This document shows, in pieces, positions 46,601 to 58,409 of a DNA stretch of 64,000 nt. The number at the start of each line of letters is the position of its first letter. Position 1 is the first letter of the stretch. The translations under genes and the position numbers were made by a program. The notes below the pieces were generated by a model. The model saw only the letters and a list, made by a program, of their open reading frames with translations, searched no databases and was not told the origin of the DNA. The DNA is from Romanomermis culicivorax (Eukaryota > Nematoda > Enoplea > Mermithida > Mermithidae). The DNA is taken from positions 310,001 to 374,000 of the forward strand of contig CAWUHX010000029.1 in assembly GCA_963922205.1 (NCBI GenBank), read 5' to 3'.

Positions 46601-49600
46601 TTGGAAGGGAAAACGGAAAATTTTCCACGGTTTCCGTTACGGATATTATGGAGAGATCTAGCTAAAGCTCGAAATTCTTAACAAAATATGAAGCCTTTGA
46701 AGATTCGAATCAAATCTCTATTAAACTGAACCGAAACTTTTTTTCAAACTTAGCTTAAACTAAAACCCAAAAATTGTATTGAATCAGGTGCAAAATTTCA
46801 AAAGAAGACATTGTTTTGAAATTTCATTTTCTCATTTTATGCAGTTTTCCTTGTAGAACTATGGCCTGTTTTGACACTCCTGTATGAAATATTTGAAGCC
46901 AAAAAAGCGAAATGGCAAAAATCAGCGATGTCTTCCAGAGCGATTACACTGACGTGAGCTTTTGCCGTTTTGCTCACAAAATTTTCATGGTTTATTTTAC
47001 TACTAAGCTCACAAATTACCAGTCGTGTTCAGCAGAAAGTCGTACCGAAAAATATCAAATGAAAAATTTAAACAATACTGACACTATAAACAGAAAAGTA
47101 CAAATTAAATTATTGAACAGCGTAATTTTTCACAAAAAAATTTCATGCGACCCAGTTTGGAGAAAATAGTCATATGCGTGACACCGTATCTTACTATGAT
47201 TCCCATTAATTCCGAAATTTGTCACTCAATCTTTCAGACTTACTACTAATGAAAAGTAGAATGTTTCAGCTTTTCGACTAGCGTTAGGTTAGCCAGTAAG
47301 ATAATATCAGATATAGTTGAAAATTCGTAATAGAAACTACTACTGTCATATTTTCGGGAGGAAAAATCCCACACTGCTACTCTGCATATTTTTAGGGTTG
47401 GCTGGTCGGTAACACGAGATAATTAAAGATAAATTTGACGAGATGGACACATCTATAAACATCCTCTTATTCACTATACACACATGCGTCTCCGGAGGCA
47501 CGATGGCGAGAGATGGAATGGAAACGTAAACTTTTTACGACTATGCACAATACCACCAAGTGAAACTTTTCATTGAGACATGTCGCCTGTCCGCCCCATG
47601 CTTTGATGAGAAAAATTTTTGCGGGAAGATACTAGTCTTGTGCCGAAGAAAAGCTGATCATGAATACAAGTAATGAACGAAGAAACACTTCGCGCAATTA
47701 TATGCACTTTCTAAAGCAAATATGAAAAATCCATCAATTTTTCCTTAACTTCCCCTTCTGCGCAGCCCACGTAAGTTTTCTACAAGCTCAACTTTTTAGG
47801 TGGAGGAAGAGAGGACGAGAAGACCTTCTGGCTTAAATCTAAAAAAGGTAAGAGTTGCAGAATTGATCGTGTACGGTAAACTGTGTGTCAGATCATGCAC
47901 ATATGCACACATATAAACCACGGTAAGGGCGTAGTCATAAAAATTGGAATGACTGTATATGGAAACGGTGATCTTTATGCTTCTTGAAGAAGAATCTTTA
48001 ATTAAACGATGTCACAGATAGTTACCCCCTGGAGATCGTTGAAAAAAATTAAAAAGTAATTAGCTCATAGCACGGTAATTAACTCTTATTGTAGAAAATG
48101 GCTGCAACGGCATTCATAAACGTTCTGGCGCTGATATTGATGATGATTCCTCGATATCTGAAGCACTCCCTCATTTGCAACAAGAAAAAAATCAACAAAA
48201 AGCATTCATTTAAGCATTTTACGTAATCGATCAACTTGGTAAAATTAACATAAAAAATGTGGAATTGTTGATATGCAAAACAATGCTCAAGACGATATAA
48301 TCTGCGAATGACTGACTGGAAATGAGAAAAACAGTGAGAATGGACATAAAAAATAGTATTCCTATGTAAATGTCCTGCTGTATGATTGATTTCCTGGTGC
48401 CCAGGTGTCCATACAACTTTGATTCTGTTTAAAATTGGGTATGAACAAAATTTTAAAATTTTTCCGAAAAGTATAACGCTGAATCGATGGTCTATACGCT
48501 TCACAGAGCTAATACGTCGAATACAACTGGTATTATGAAAAATCAGAAAATTCGACAGCAATAAGGGCCAAAAAAACATCAGTCGGAAATTGAACCATAA
48601 CGTGTTCTTTTGAAACTAGAAACAACTAAAAATTGTTCCCCAAAACAACAATTATCATGCAATCGCAGTACTATTACCCTAGTTTATTGGCATTCATTTT
48701 CGTGCTATTCATAAAGAAAAATATTTTTTGTGGTTCTCAATCTTTACCCTCGGGCTGAGTTACAGAAAGATGGTCAATTTTTTTGGATTTTTTTACAGTT
48801 TTACCACCACGACGTGTTTGAAATATTTGATATACATATCAGTCGTGTCTAAGGCAGGCTTAATGTTTATGATGGAAAATTAATAAAATGTGGTAATTGT
48901 GGAAAAAGACAAATTTCTCCATGAAACATTATAATTTTCTCGTTTTGAGAGCTGTTGCACGTGCAATATGCGATGCATAGTAAAATTCTCTGTGAGGGAA
49001 CGTGCAACTTGTCTGCTCTCTTGACAGAAAAGGTCGATAAATTCTCATCAAGTTATAGCCGAAAAAAGGCACGCAATCAGAAATGGTCATTTATGCGAAT
49101 TTCCGGATCTCTTCACGTTTGCAGCGGAAGCAAATTTTGCACAGGATGGTGTACATTCCTTTGTTCGTCCAAGGTAGTAAACTTAACAACATATGTTTCT
49201 CTATGCTAGCATTGACCGCGTCACTGTATAGGTGAGTCGATTCTCATGGGCATTGACTACCAAGTTTCACCCGGTAGAAAGCGGCTGCAGGAAGATGCCA
49301 AGTCAGTTCTTGAATAATTTGGATCTGAAAGCGAACTAGACTGATCAATAACATTTTTCTGATTTTTGAAAAAGGCTTTTCAGCGGAGAGGTCAATTCAG
49401 ACACTGATCTTGATGGCCTGCAAGATGCTTATGAAAAATAAAATTGTGAACATCATGTCTCCAAATCATGTCAAATAACATACGTAATTCTAGGGGGTCA
49501 AAAACTATCCGCATAACCACTGAATAGGGCTCATCCAAAAGATGAATCAGAAGAGAATTCCGTCTTACCTCAAGCGAGTACTGCTACTTGGGGCTTAGAT

Positions 49601-52600
49601 TTCAGTATAGGGGACGACAAAAATCCAATATGATATTTTTCAAGAATAAGGCTCTTCTTACTGACGTCACATCTACTCAATGGTAACTGATCCCACTCTT
49701 GATGGTCGTTTTGGAGTGCGACCTTTCAGTTCCTCTGACAGAAAAGCAGGAGCTATAATACAAATGAAATCGTCGCCTATGATACTTTCCCCTTCTCTGA
49801 ACTTGATAAAATTGAAAAAGAACGGCAAAACTGACACGAGAAGCCATGGAAAAAAAGAGACAAAAACAGGACAAAAGAAAAAGCCCCAGAGGAAAAGAAA
49901 TTCACAAGTGAAACATAGATACCTATTGGTCTTGCTTTTACACGTCAAAATAAAAATGCTTTAATAATTAGAGACACATACATATAGCCCTATATACATG
50001 TAGATGAGATAGATAGAATCGATTCTAAATCCGGCTGCTTTTCGAGACAGTAAGACACACGTAGATAATGCTTCCAGGAATGGAAAAAGGAAAGACAGTG
50101 AAAGATCTACAGAACAGAAATGGACGTTTGGGCTCATTCGACCGCCAGCCAGCTTTTGTTACATTCACTTTCACACACCCGAATCAGGTAGGTAGACAGA
50201 TTAATGGAACAGTGGTGGCTAAAATTTTATGCATAGTTAATGAGTTGACGAAGAAAAATCCCTAGTATGTACAGAGCAAAGCTTAATTTCATGCTCCACT
50301 GACATTATGGCGCCACGTGCCGCTCAATGGGTTACTTAAAATGAATCTTGAAGGTCAGATTCTGCTTCAAGATGCATCCGACAAATAATTATTTTCATGG
50401 TTTCAGGGCTTAAGAGGTTATGCAAGAAAAGTTAAATTTATTATTGGTAACCGGTTAATTTCAAATAGCTTCAGAAATTTAAAATCAAAAATTCGATCGA
50501 AACATTTCTGAATTGAAATGATGGTTTGAGGGCATGTCTACATTTCTATAATCTCTCTTTCTTGAAACGTTTCCAAGATTTTCAGCTAAACTGTAAATTA
50601 CACGGGGCTGAAAACTTACTCGACTAACCTGTGACAATTGTTTGAATAAAAAATTTTACAGTCAAAAGTTTATGTAAGCGATTTCAAAGACAGTCTAATT
50701 TTTGTCAATTTCAACTTAACAAGCATTTAATAAAAAACAGACTATAAACAATTTATGCTGATTCTTTTTGTTTGCTGAAGAATCATGTTCAAAAAAGTTC
50801 AGACCAATGTGCAACATTTTCATACTTTTTTCGTAGTAAAACTTTGGTTTCTGCCAGTTTTTATACAATTCATGGAAAGTTGTTAACTAAATTCGTCAAA
50901 ATTCTTTGATGATGCTTTCAAAATAATAAAACTTATGTCAGGTAAAGATAAAGCTTGCACTCATCTTATAGGGCCGGTTATTCCTCTTATCAACACTATC
51001 TTATGGGCAAAGTTAACAGACCTGATAATTTTCGACTTTGTATTATCGAGGATAGCATGAAATTCGAATCATAGTCAGCTAATAGTCAAATCATTCCATT
51101 ATAAATTATTGACCTATTTAACAATTTGGTAACTCATCTTTTCTGAATTGTTCCAACATTTTAGAAGTACGCCAAAAGAGAGATGCTGAAAATAGAGAAA
51201 AAGTTGTAACTATAACTTTGGACCTTCTATAGCCGTAGGCATACTTGACCGGTTTTTTTGCGGCCGCAAATTTTGCGGCCCGCAATCGCGGGTCGGTTGC
51301 GGCTTTCACAATGGCATACTTTTATGCGGTTCCGCAAAAATGCGGAACCGGAAAACCGCAATTGTAAGCATAGTTAACCGCAATTTCGAACCGGAAATTA
51401 CTAATGAGATGCAAGGTTGTTCATTTAAGTTAAAATACGGAGAATGAAACATTCACTGTACATATTGAAAATCTATAATTATTCGATTTTTTAATTTGTT
51501 AAATGAATTTTAATTTTTTAATCGTGCGTGCTCATGAGGGAGCACTTTTTCCATGAAGTTTTTTCAACATTGAAAAATATGAATTCTTCAAACAGAAAGA
51601 ATTTCGTCCATTTTCTAGGCTCAATATGTTTATTTTCCAAATACAAAAAGCTATGTTTACGACGCAACAAATTCAATTTTTTTTTCACAATCAGATTTTG
51701 GCAAAATAAAGGTGGAAAATCCTGCGTTTCATCATATTCGTCGAAAAACAATTCAAGATCAACATTTTTCCATGGGTCTTTCAGGACAAGTAGGAGTCGG
51801 TGGACAGAGCAAATTCTGGAAAAAATTGAGTTTTCTAGTTGATAAAGATCAGGTATTCAGTGTTATTCAGCGCAAAACGGCATATACTGTATCAAGTGCG
51901 GCTACCAGAACCGCAAAAAGTACTTCACTCGAGAACTCTTTGCCGGTCCATAAACCGCACTAAACCGCAATGCGGTTGCGGGTTGCCACCCGCAAAATTT
52001 TTTTCTGGTTGTTGGTGACTTGCGGGCCGCACACCTTTTCGCCCGTTGCGGCTAAGTATGCCTACGGCTTTTATCAGTTTATGAAGACCATACATGCACG
52101 TGGGGGGGGGTTTGGGGGGGTTTTGACCCCCAGCAGATTTTTATTGACCCCCAGCAGATTTGACTCCCCTAGCAATGATTGAGAAGTTGACGAAGGAAAA
52201 TGATCAAGAGAGAAGAGAAAGTCGTCATAAAAATGGAAATGATCCTTTAGTTTAACAATTTTTCTAAACAAAGCATACTTGATTCCAAAAGAGTAACATT
52301 TGTAAAAAGTGTTGTCTAGGCAAATTATTCAATATACCTGACTAATATAGTTGTGAGAATATGCTGTTTGGACGTTATAAAACCTTTCTAAGACCTTTCT
52401 TTTCATTATCAAGAATGAAAAAAAAATTGTATTCCACCCCCCCCCCGTCCTAGCTGACCCCCAGTAGAATTTCTATGCTGTGCATGTAAGATGAAGACCG
52501 GAAACAGATAGAATTATGGAAAATTACAATTTTTACATTGAATACAATAATAACATTTTTTTGCAGTGAAATTTCCAGAAAAATATTCTACCTACTCTTG

Positions 52601-54384
52601 TTTTAAGTTACAAGTTTTAATTCCGTGGGGTGGAACATAAGATACATCATTGGACTTGAAGTTTAAGATAGAACAGCTTCATCAACCAAAGTAGGAAAAA
52701 AAGCTGCAACTTAATTTTATTTTGGAGTAGCAAGATACTGCATATATTTTATTTCAGTATTCCTAGCATCCAATTTTTACAGTTTTCCCTTATTTTTAAA
52801 GACCTTTCGGAAATCGTTGGGATTTTATTCAGCCACAAAAATGACATCTGAAATTTCATCCTCTCAAATGGTAAACACCATTTCTTGAATTAATCTTTTC
52901 AGAAACCCCATCAATTCTACATAAGGTATGGTCATCAATCTCGGTGGTTGGTGACACCATCTGCTGGTCAAACACAATCACATACACAAATTTCCAAAGT
53001 AACCATGCACAGAATAATTTGCGTAAAAGCCTCCCGGACTGATGTTTGGATGAAAATTGCTACATTTTGGAGCGTGCATTAACGAAATGATAAGTTGAAT
53101 AAAGACGCCTATTATTGGAGCTGAGCACGGAAACAAGATGGGACAACAAAGAAAAATTTGTATAAAGTGAGGAAAGATCACAAAATTCTATTTCGGTCGG
53201 CGTATTTTTCTTGTGTGTTTACGGCTAATTAAGGATTTAGTCTAATTATTCGCTGCCGTATTGAACAAAGGTCTAAAGATCGTATGAATCAAAAGGGAGA
53301 ACCGAAAATGATTGATTAAAGTCACTTACGCACAATGCCATTATTCACTACTACAAGGGAAAATGAGAGTGCATGATCTTCGTGGAGCCAGAAAAGAATG
53401 AGAACTTTTAATGTCACCATGAGAAAATCGTAGACGGATTGAGAGTGAAGGTTCAAAAGTAAAACTGAAATATCGGTAACTAGGCAACAAATTAACGGTC
53501 AATTTGTAAAAATTTGATCGTCGCTTGAAGAAGTTTCTTACGGTAGAAAAATGAAGCGTGATGAAACAAGAAGAGAAGTTCCCGAAACTCTACGGAGAAA
53601 AACATATTGCGTAGGATTTAGTATGCTTTGAAAACAAATACTGACACATCTTTTGAAGAAATGTTTCTAGAAAGCTCCTGGACCCGATTCTTGCATGACA
53701 GTGTTCTACAATATTAAAAGAAGAACTGGTTCAGGTGCAAAAACTTCTCGATTCTGAGATGATCAATTACAAAGCCTTAACGCGCGTTCTATAAAAGCTC
53801 GACTTAGGACTGTAAGAAACCAAGGATAATTTCAACATATAGTTAGTAGATCGTATAAATTACCGGCCTATTTTAACCAATTTAACCATACATGGAACTG
53901 CGTGTTCGAAGCCAAATCTTCGTAAAAGAAAGCAGCTCTCGTGGCACATAGTATCAAAATTTCCAAGCATAAATTCATCACAAGGCTGGACAAAGAACAT
54001 ACTTTGCGTAAAATTTATGCTGTTCTGTTTGGAAATTTTTTCATAATATTTATGTTTTTGAGTGCATTTCTTTTCTTCCAGGCATATCCCAAAAAGTGAT
54101 GCTAACTCTTACCTAAAAGATGCCTGCTCTTGTTTAGTGTTGAATCCTTCTTCTTCCGGCGCTGTTGGTAATTTTTTCATCTTTTTCTCCTCGTCGGAGG
54201 ATCGACCTCGTAAAGAAAAATTTTTTTTAAATGGAAATCTGGCCATTGAGGAAGCATAATCGTTCCAATCATATTCTTGCTGATTTCGAAGCTGCTGGTC
54301 ATCCTTGACTTTAAAAATCGACTTTGTTTCCGATTTTCTCTTGCTTTGATAATTCACGTTAGTTTTTGTAAAAAATAGCACCAT
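40591..54384 (-). CDS. IQSEC: IQSEC/BRAG-family Arf GEF (IQ motif, Sec7, PH), 12 exons
   Basis: Minus-strand exons: 54384-54113, 46448-45303, 45084-44743, 44343-44182, 44127-44013, 43945-43768, 43541-43402, 42724-42599, 42549-42450, 42396-42278, 42022-41723, 40662-40591. Phases agree throughout, giving 1023 residues, close to vertebrate IQSEC proteins. The block [21 protein letters not shown] followed by an IQ motif ([11 protein letters not shown], near residue 243) is diagnostic of IQSEC. The Sec7 domain starts at [14 protein letters not shown] (about 573) and carries the catalytic glutamate in FRLPGEAQK (about residue 670), then [13 protein letters not shown]. The PH domain (about 780-895) includes [18 protein letters not shown] and [11 protein letters not shown]. 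The family loads GTP on Arf6/Arf1 at endosomes and synapses; the IQ motif binds calmodulin. The Sec7-PH core is certain; the first and last exons are less so. Confidence 0.93.
41027..41602. mobile_element. CG-rich foldback element in the last IQSEC intron
   Basis: The ends CTGCTATACTTCG and CGAGGTATAGCAG are inverted. CCGGCGCCGGC-type palindromes occur repeatedly near both ends (41040-41095, 41500-41585). The middle is AT-rich. The flanks (CGCTAGT / CCTTTAGT) resemble each other, but no exact TSD is present. Confidence 0.55.
48079..48579 (-). other. Unrecognised 166-codon open frame in IQSEC intron 1
   Basis: A frame open for 166 codons on the minus strand contains [17 protein letters not shown], loosely reminiscent of the C-terminal RNase H block of retroelements (WxPGHxGIxGNExAD), but the key GNExAD part is absent. 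Strongly hydrophobic flanks suggest non-coding or decayed sequence. It could be a retroelement remnant or chance. Confidence 0.2.
50565..50745 (+). repeat. TATAGTCTGTTTTTT repeat family, copy 2 (IQSEC intron 1)
   Basis: It ends AAAAAACAGACTATA and shares AAAAAATTTTACAGT, TTTATGTAAGCG and AACAAGCAT words in the same order as the copy at 63700-63905. Confidence 0.55.
51231..52069. mobile_element. Foldback element with GCCGTAGGCATACTT ends and GCGG-rich arms (element L), in IQSEC intron 1
   Basis: The ends AGCCGTAGGCATACTT and AAGTATGCCTACGGCT are inverted. The subterminal regions are rich in GCGGTT/AACCGC words (51260-51400 and 51900-52050). No clean TSD was found. The middle holds a possible exon on the + strand (51695-51852) described separately. 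Confidence 0.65.
51695..51852 (+). other. Possible captured exon inside element L (unrecognised)
   Basis: After a T-rich acceptor (TTTTTCACAATCAG) one frame stays open for 52 codons up to CAGGTATTC, a plausible donor. It reads [18 protein letters not shown], then [20 protein letters not shown]. The composition is protein-like, but no family is recognised. The same region is also open in another frame (51528-51842), so chance is possible. Confidence 0.25.
52090..52490. mobile_element. Poly-G/poly-C-rich MITE with 9-bp TSD, in IQSEC intron 1
   Basis: The ends ATACATGCACGTGGGG and GTGCATGTAAG form a short inverted repeat. The 9-bp direct repeat ATGAAGACC (52081-52089, 52491-52499) flanks it. 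The word GACCCCCAGCAGATTT is repeated near the left end. It resembles the insertion at 30231-30437 in its ATAC start and G-run. Confidence 0.75.
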
Positions 54385-54392
54385 TTTGCAAG
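54113..54392 (-). CDS. Putative first coding exon of the IQSEC gene
   Basis: An exon begins after an acceptor (TTTTTTATAG) with a TACTAAC branch-point-like word just upstream. The ATG (54384) follows eight bases later. It encodes about 90 hydrophilic residues (including [19 protein letters not shown]) and ends in phase 2 at a consensus GTAAGA donor (54112). The next IQSEC exon at 46448 needs exactly one base to complete the codon, so they can join, across a 7.7-kb intron. The N-terminus of IQSEC proteins is poorly conserved, so homology cannot confirm it. The acceptor so close to the ATG would suit a spliced leader or a short 5' UTR intron. It could instead be an exon of another minus-strand gene. 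Confidence 0.55.
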
Positions 54393-56740
54393 CTATAAAA
54401 AATGTTAGTAAGCCAAATATGACTGGCAATATGCCATATGTGAGGCAGCTTAGTGAAGTCAATAACGATAGCCTATAGATGACAAAAAAGCACTCAAAGG
54501 GAGACATGAAATTACACTCTATGATCACATTCCCAAAACATCTTGATACATTCAGGGGAATAGTTATGAACGTGTGTCACAATAACGTAATTCTATTGAG
54601 GTTCTTCGCGAATTTTCCTAATTTTACTCTCTACATGCAAAATGAATGCGAATATTTTTATCGACTATGAGTCCAAATTTATGATGACTCACTCAAAGGT
54701 CATGTTGTGAAACCAAAAAATGACATAAATCATTTTCTGATATCGCCAAGATACATGGCATATCATGAGATAAGAATAATGCTATGCTTCCTGTAGGTCA
54801 ATTGCTACATATATGTACATAACTAGTTTATTTGACGTCAGGGCCACTGTTTCCACCGTTACGCCTCTTAATCATAAAAAATGAAGCAACAGAGCAAAAG
54901 ATAAAGCACTCATGAGCATAAAATAAACATGATTTTAAAACAGTTCAAAGCTGTTTGGAGAGTTGATCATATATAAAGACTGTAAATTTCACGTAAAATG
55001 TTGAAAATTATCAGGCAAGCAGGTAAAAAGGTTAATTTTTTGTTGGAACCGGAAGGACACGCTGAATAAGATCTAAAAACGAAGGTAGGTTTAGGGTATT
55101 CTGATTGATTTTGACTGCTTTCTGAGCACTTTTTGAAAAAGAATTTGAGTCTGACTCCTCAACTTTCTATGATGTACATGTACGCGCTTGAGTATAACAA
55201 ATAGACGCAATAAAACCTAAGCTATCTATGAAATCCGCAGATCGTTACAAAGAATCTAATTTAATGAAATTTGTTTCTGAGGTGTTAAATAAAGGAATTA
55301 TCCGAATATCACAGAGCTGTCTCTCTCAAAACAACCAGTAAATTCTCCAAATTTTAAGAAATATAAACGGATGAATGGATTTCCAAGAAAACGGCGCATG
55401 GATGCAAATACGAGCATTGAAAAAGTCACTTTCTCCTCCTGACCGTCCTTAATCCTTTCCTGTGTTCCATAAAATATCCATAACGAAGAGCCATGATTCC
55501 GCGAGACTGATGATAGAAAAATGACAGGTGGTCTTCATAGTGGTACCACCGAATAAAATATAAATGCGACTACTTTGATAGAATGTGTGCATACTGTAAG
55601 TCCTACTGTCAATAAATGAGGGCCATCTGGCAACCTAGGAAAAAAATGAACGATAATCTGAGCAAATATGCACACATTTTGGAGACTGAAAATGCGAAAT
55701 AATAAGAGTGCCTTCACCTGTCTCGAAATACAAGACTGCTGTCCAACAAAAAGTGTCCAGCAATAAATGTCCATGAAAAGGTCAATGGCTTTCGTGTCTG
55801 CCTCTAACGTTAACATTCTTCTGCTAACAAACTGATGGCTCATGAATTTATATTGGTGACGTCCTAGTCTGCACGCGTTCTCGTGGAGGATGATAGCGGT
55901 ACTAATCCGAATCCATGTATGGTCCTGCGTCAAAAAATTTCCTTACTTGTGAAGTCACTCTGATGAAAGTCGTATGCAGGGTCTTACATGATCCTTATAT
56001 TGAAGAAACGTTTCCAAGTTACACTACTAGCGTTTAATCCCTAGGTCTTCTTTACACAAAAATTTGCATAAATCATTTTTTTCGATATCTGATGCAAGGA
56101 GCCACGAGAGTTGTAAACATGTAAATATGCTCCTTTCATTCTGAAATGGTCGATGCAGCGCCCCTATCAAAGTAGGTTCTTTACGGAAAACTAGTAGGCT
56201 TTTTACTGTAATCAACGAAGTAAAATTTTTTCATCCATGAGCGGCATACAGAACAACTGAAAATTTCCTTCAATAAGCCGGATAAATAATCAAATTTCAC
56301 GAATAGAGGCACTCAAGTGTCGACACAGTTCTATCCAAGTCGGATGTGGATATGCATGATGTCGTTTTTATGACTCCATTATCAAAACGAAATTCAGCGT
56401 TTTTCTACAGTATAAAATATTTTATTACGGTAAAATGTATGCTGAATTGAGCCTACTTTTTTTGGCTACCGCGGAGTCTATCATTTCAGCGTAAATGAAC
56501 TATATAGCCCATTGGACAGAATCAGCTAATATCAAAAAAGTACCTCCCGAAATTCTGAACTGCGTATTTCACAAAATATCAGGACCCAGTTGCACAAACA
56601 TCCACCTCAAGAAGGGGATCACATCAGCCATCGTCAGACAAGAGTAACTCATGAGCCTAGAGCCGGTCATTAGATTTTGTCGCATGGTGTTAGTGTCGTG
56701 CGTGAGAAATTAGATGATAGTAGATGACGACGCAAAGCTG
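54393..56740. other. No gene recognised between the IQSEC 5' exon and the gypsy LTR
   Basis: A 132-codon minus-strand frame (55535-55933) has no recognisable family. A promoter or non-coding first exon of IQSEC would be expected here or further right, but no signal could be assigned. Confidence 0.45.
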
Positions 56741-57287
56741 TGTAGCTCGACGATTTATCGCGCGTTTTAGAAGAGACGTACGGAACGTAGAAGAGCGTGC
56801 GGAACGCTGTAGACAAAACACTCGGAGTGTTTTACGGAATTAACGCAACGATAGTCGAACGCAGGAGATTGACGGGCTCGTAGAGAGCGCTGTGTCAATT
56901 ATCCAGGGATCTTCGCTCAGGTCGCCAAAGGTTTTCGGATGCCGAAACTCGCTATACACTTACGACCGATACTGGACTAGTCTTACTACTACTTTAGTAT
57001 TGAGCGATGAGAGGATTATATATTTTACTAAACAAAAACTTACTACTGCGAATCGCCCCTTCACAATATTCAAAATGAGTCGCGATGAACAGCAAGAGAT
57101 ACGACCGCTCAAGACCACCACAAAAACGAGAACTGAATTTTATCACAAACCTTCTGCGAGTGTAATGTTCGATGTTGTGAACCATCGAACAACTTTGAGC
57201 AACTCTGAGCTCCGAAACGATGCGTTCTTGTGAATCACTTTGTAAAACCGACGAGTTTACACTGTAGTCAATCGGCGCTCCACAACA
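56741..57287 (-). repeat. 3' LTR of the gypsy element (far end approximate)
   Basis: On the minus strand the purine run AAGGGGGAGGAG (57288-57299) is followed directly by TGTTGTGGAGCG, the expected polypurine tract/LTR start. A TATA-like word (AAATATATAATCC) lies around 57015-57027. The other end is placed at about 56741 because the minus strand ends there in CTACA, but no second LTR is available for comparison, so this boundary is uncertain. Confidence 0.6.
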
Positions 57288-58409
57288 CTCCTCCCCCTTC
57301 GACGCAAATCGCCTCAAGCGATTCGAATTTTCTCTCTTCGGGAATGAGTCGTTTTTAACATCGCTTTTTTCCATCAATCGTAGAGTCTACAATTGATCAA
57401 GCAGCATACAATTTTCGGTAGAGCTTTCAGACGTGTAAACAGTCAGTGTAGTAGGGTAGTTTAACCCGTTTTAGCATCGTTTCTTTTCTTCCTTTCAGAC
57501 AGAGACGATTTTTCTTTCTCGGTGGACCTTTTCATTTGACTTTGGCGGCAATCAGATACTCACAACAAAATTTACAAAACATTTGAGCAATACGAAAAAA
57601 GCAAACAATTCTAACAATTTTTCAACAACAGGGCGATTCGCAACATAATATTAGTTGAATTTTGACCAAAATATATTAGAATTTGAGTGAAAGATATATA
57701 TAATTTTTGGAAAGTTGGAGAGTGGTAGTGCGAGATGCACGTTTTTCCAAGACCAAAGGTACACGGACCTTTTCGAGCCTTCGAGCTTTCAGAATGGCAA
57801 TCACAATGTTTCACAAAGCCTGGGGTAGGCGTCCTATGTGAAACATCGGCGGCGCTTTTCGTATACGGAAAGAAATATTTCTACGGAACATATCGCCAAG
57901 GGTAAATTTCGAACGGAATGACCGGAGTCTTTATTCTGATGACCGGAGTCTTTAGCCGCGGAGGCGTCAGTGTTTTAGAATGGAATCTTTAGCCACGGAG
58001 GCGTCAGATCGGAAAGTTTGCAGCGGATGCAAGCTTTAAGTTTCGTAGAGAAACGTATATAAAGCTTCTGGCGAAGTCTTTGAAACTCGAAATTCGAAAG
58101 GTATTGAGCGGATCAATACCAAACTGTAGAAGAAATCTCGGTGATACGGATGAGACGTAGAAAAATTTGAAATGTTTACGATGTCGTGGTTTCTTTGCCA
58201 CCCAGTAGATTACGCGAAAGCATGTTTCGAAACGGAGTTTTTATCGCAGCTCGCAAATCGGCCATACGCTACCTTTAGTCTGTGGAAGACTGTTATAGGT
58301 TAGTTCAAAACGATCAAAATGGTGAAGACGAAAGGGAAAACGGAATATAAAAAACGAATCGATTTCGAAGTAGAAAATAAATATTTTACGAACAATACAA
58401 AATTCGGTC

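Larger units (their letters stand above)
46449..54112 (-). other. Inferred IQSEC intron 1 (7.7 kb)
   Basis: It holds elements L and the 52090 MITE, a copy of the TATAGTCTG family and unrecognised frames, including 49680-49964 (+, basic, Lys-rich) and its antisense (minus, with [19 protein letters not shown]). None has homology or splice context strong enough to call an exon, although an alternative 5' exon cannot be excluded. Confidence 0.45.

Noticed and set aside
48079-48579. RNase H-like WTPGHQE words suggesting a LINE remnant
   Set aside because: The adjacent invariant GNExAD segment and any RT motif are missing; too weak to call.
56892-57377. Overlapping frames of 113 (+) and 127 (-) codons
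   Set aside because: They lie in the predicted LTR of the gypsy element and match no protein family.
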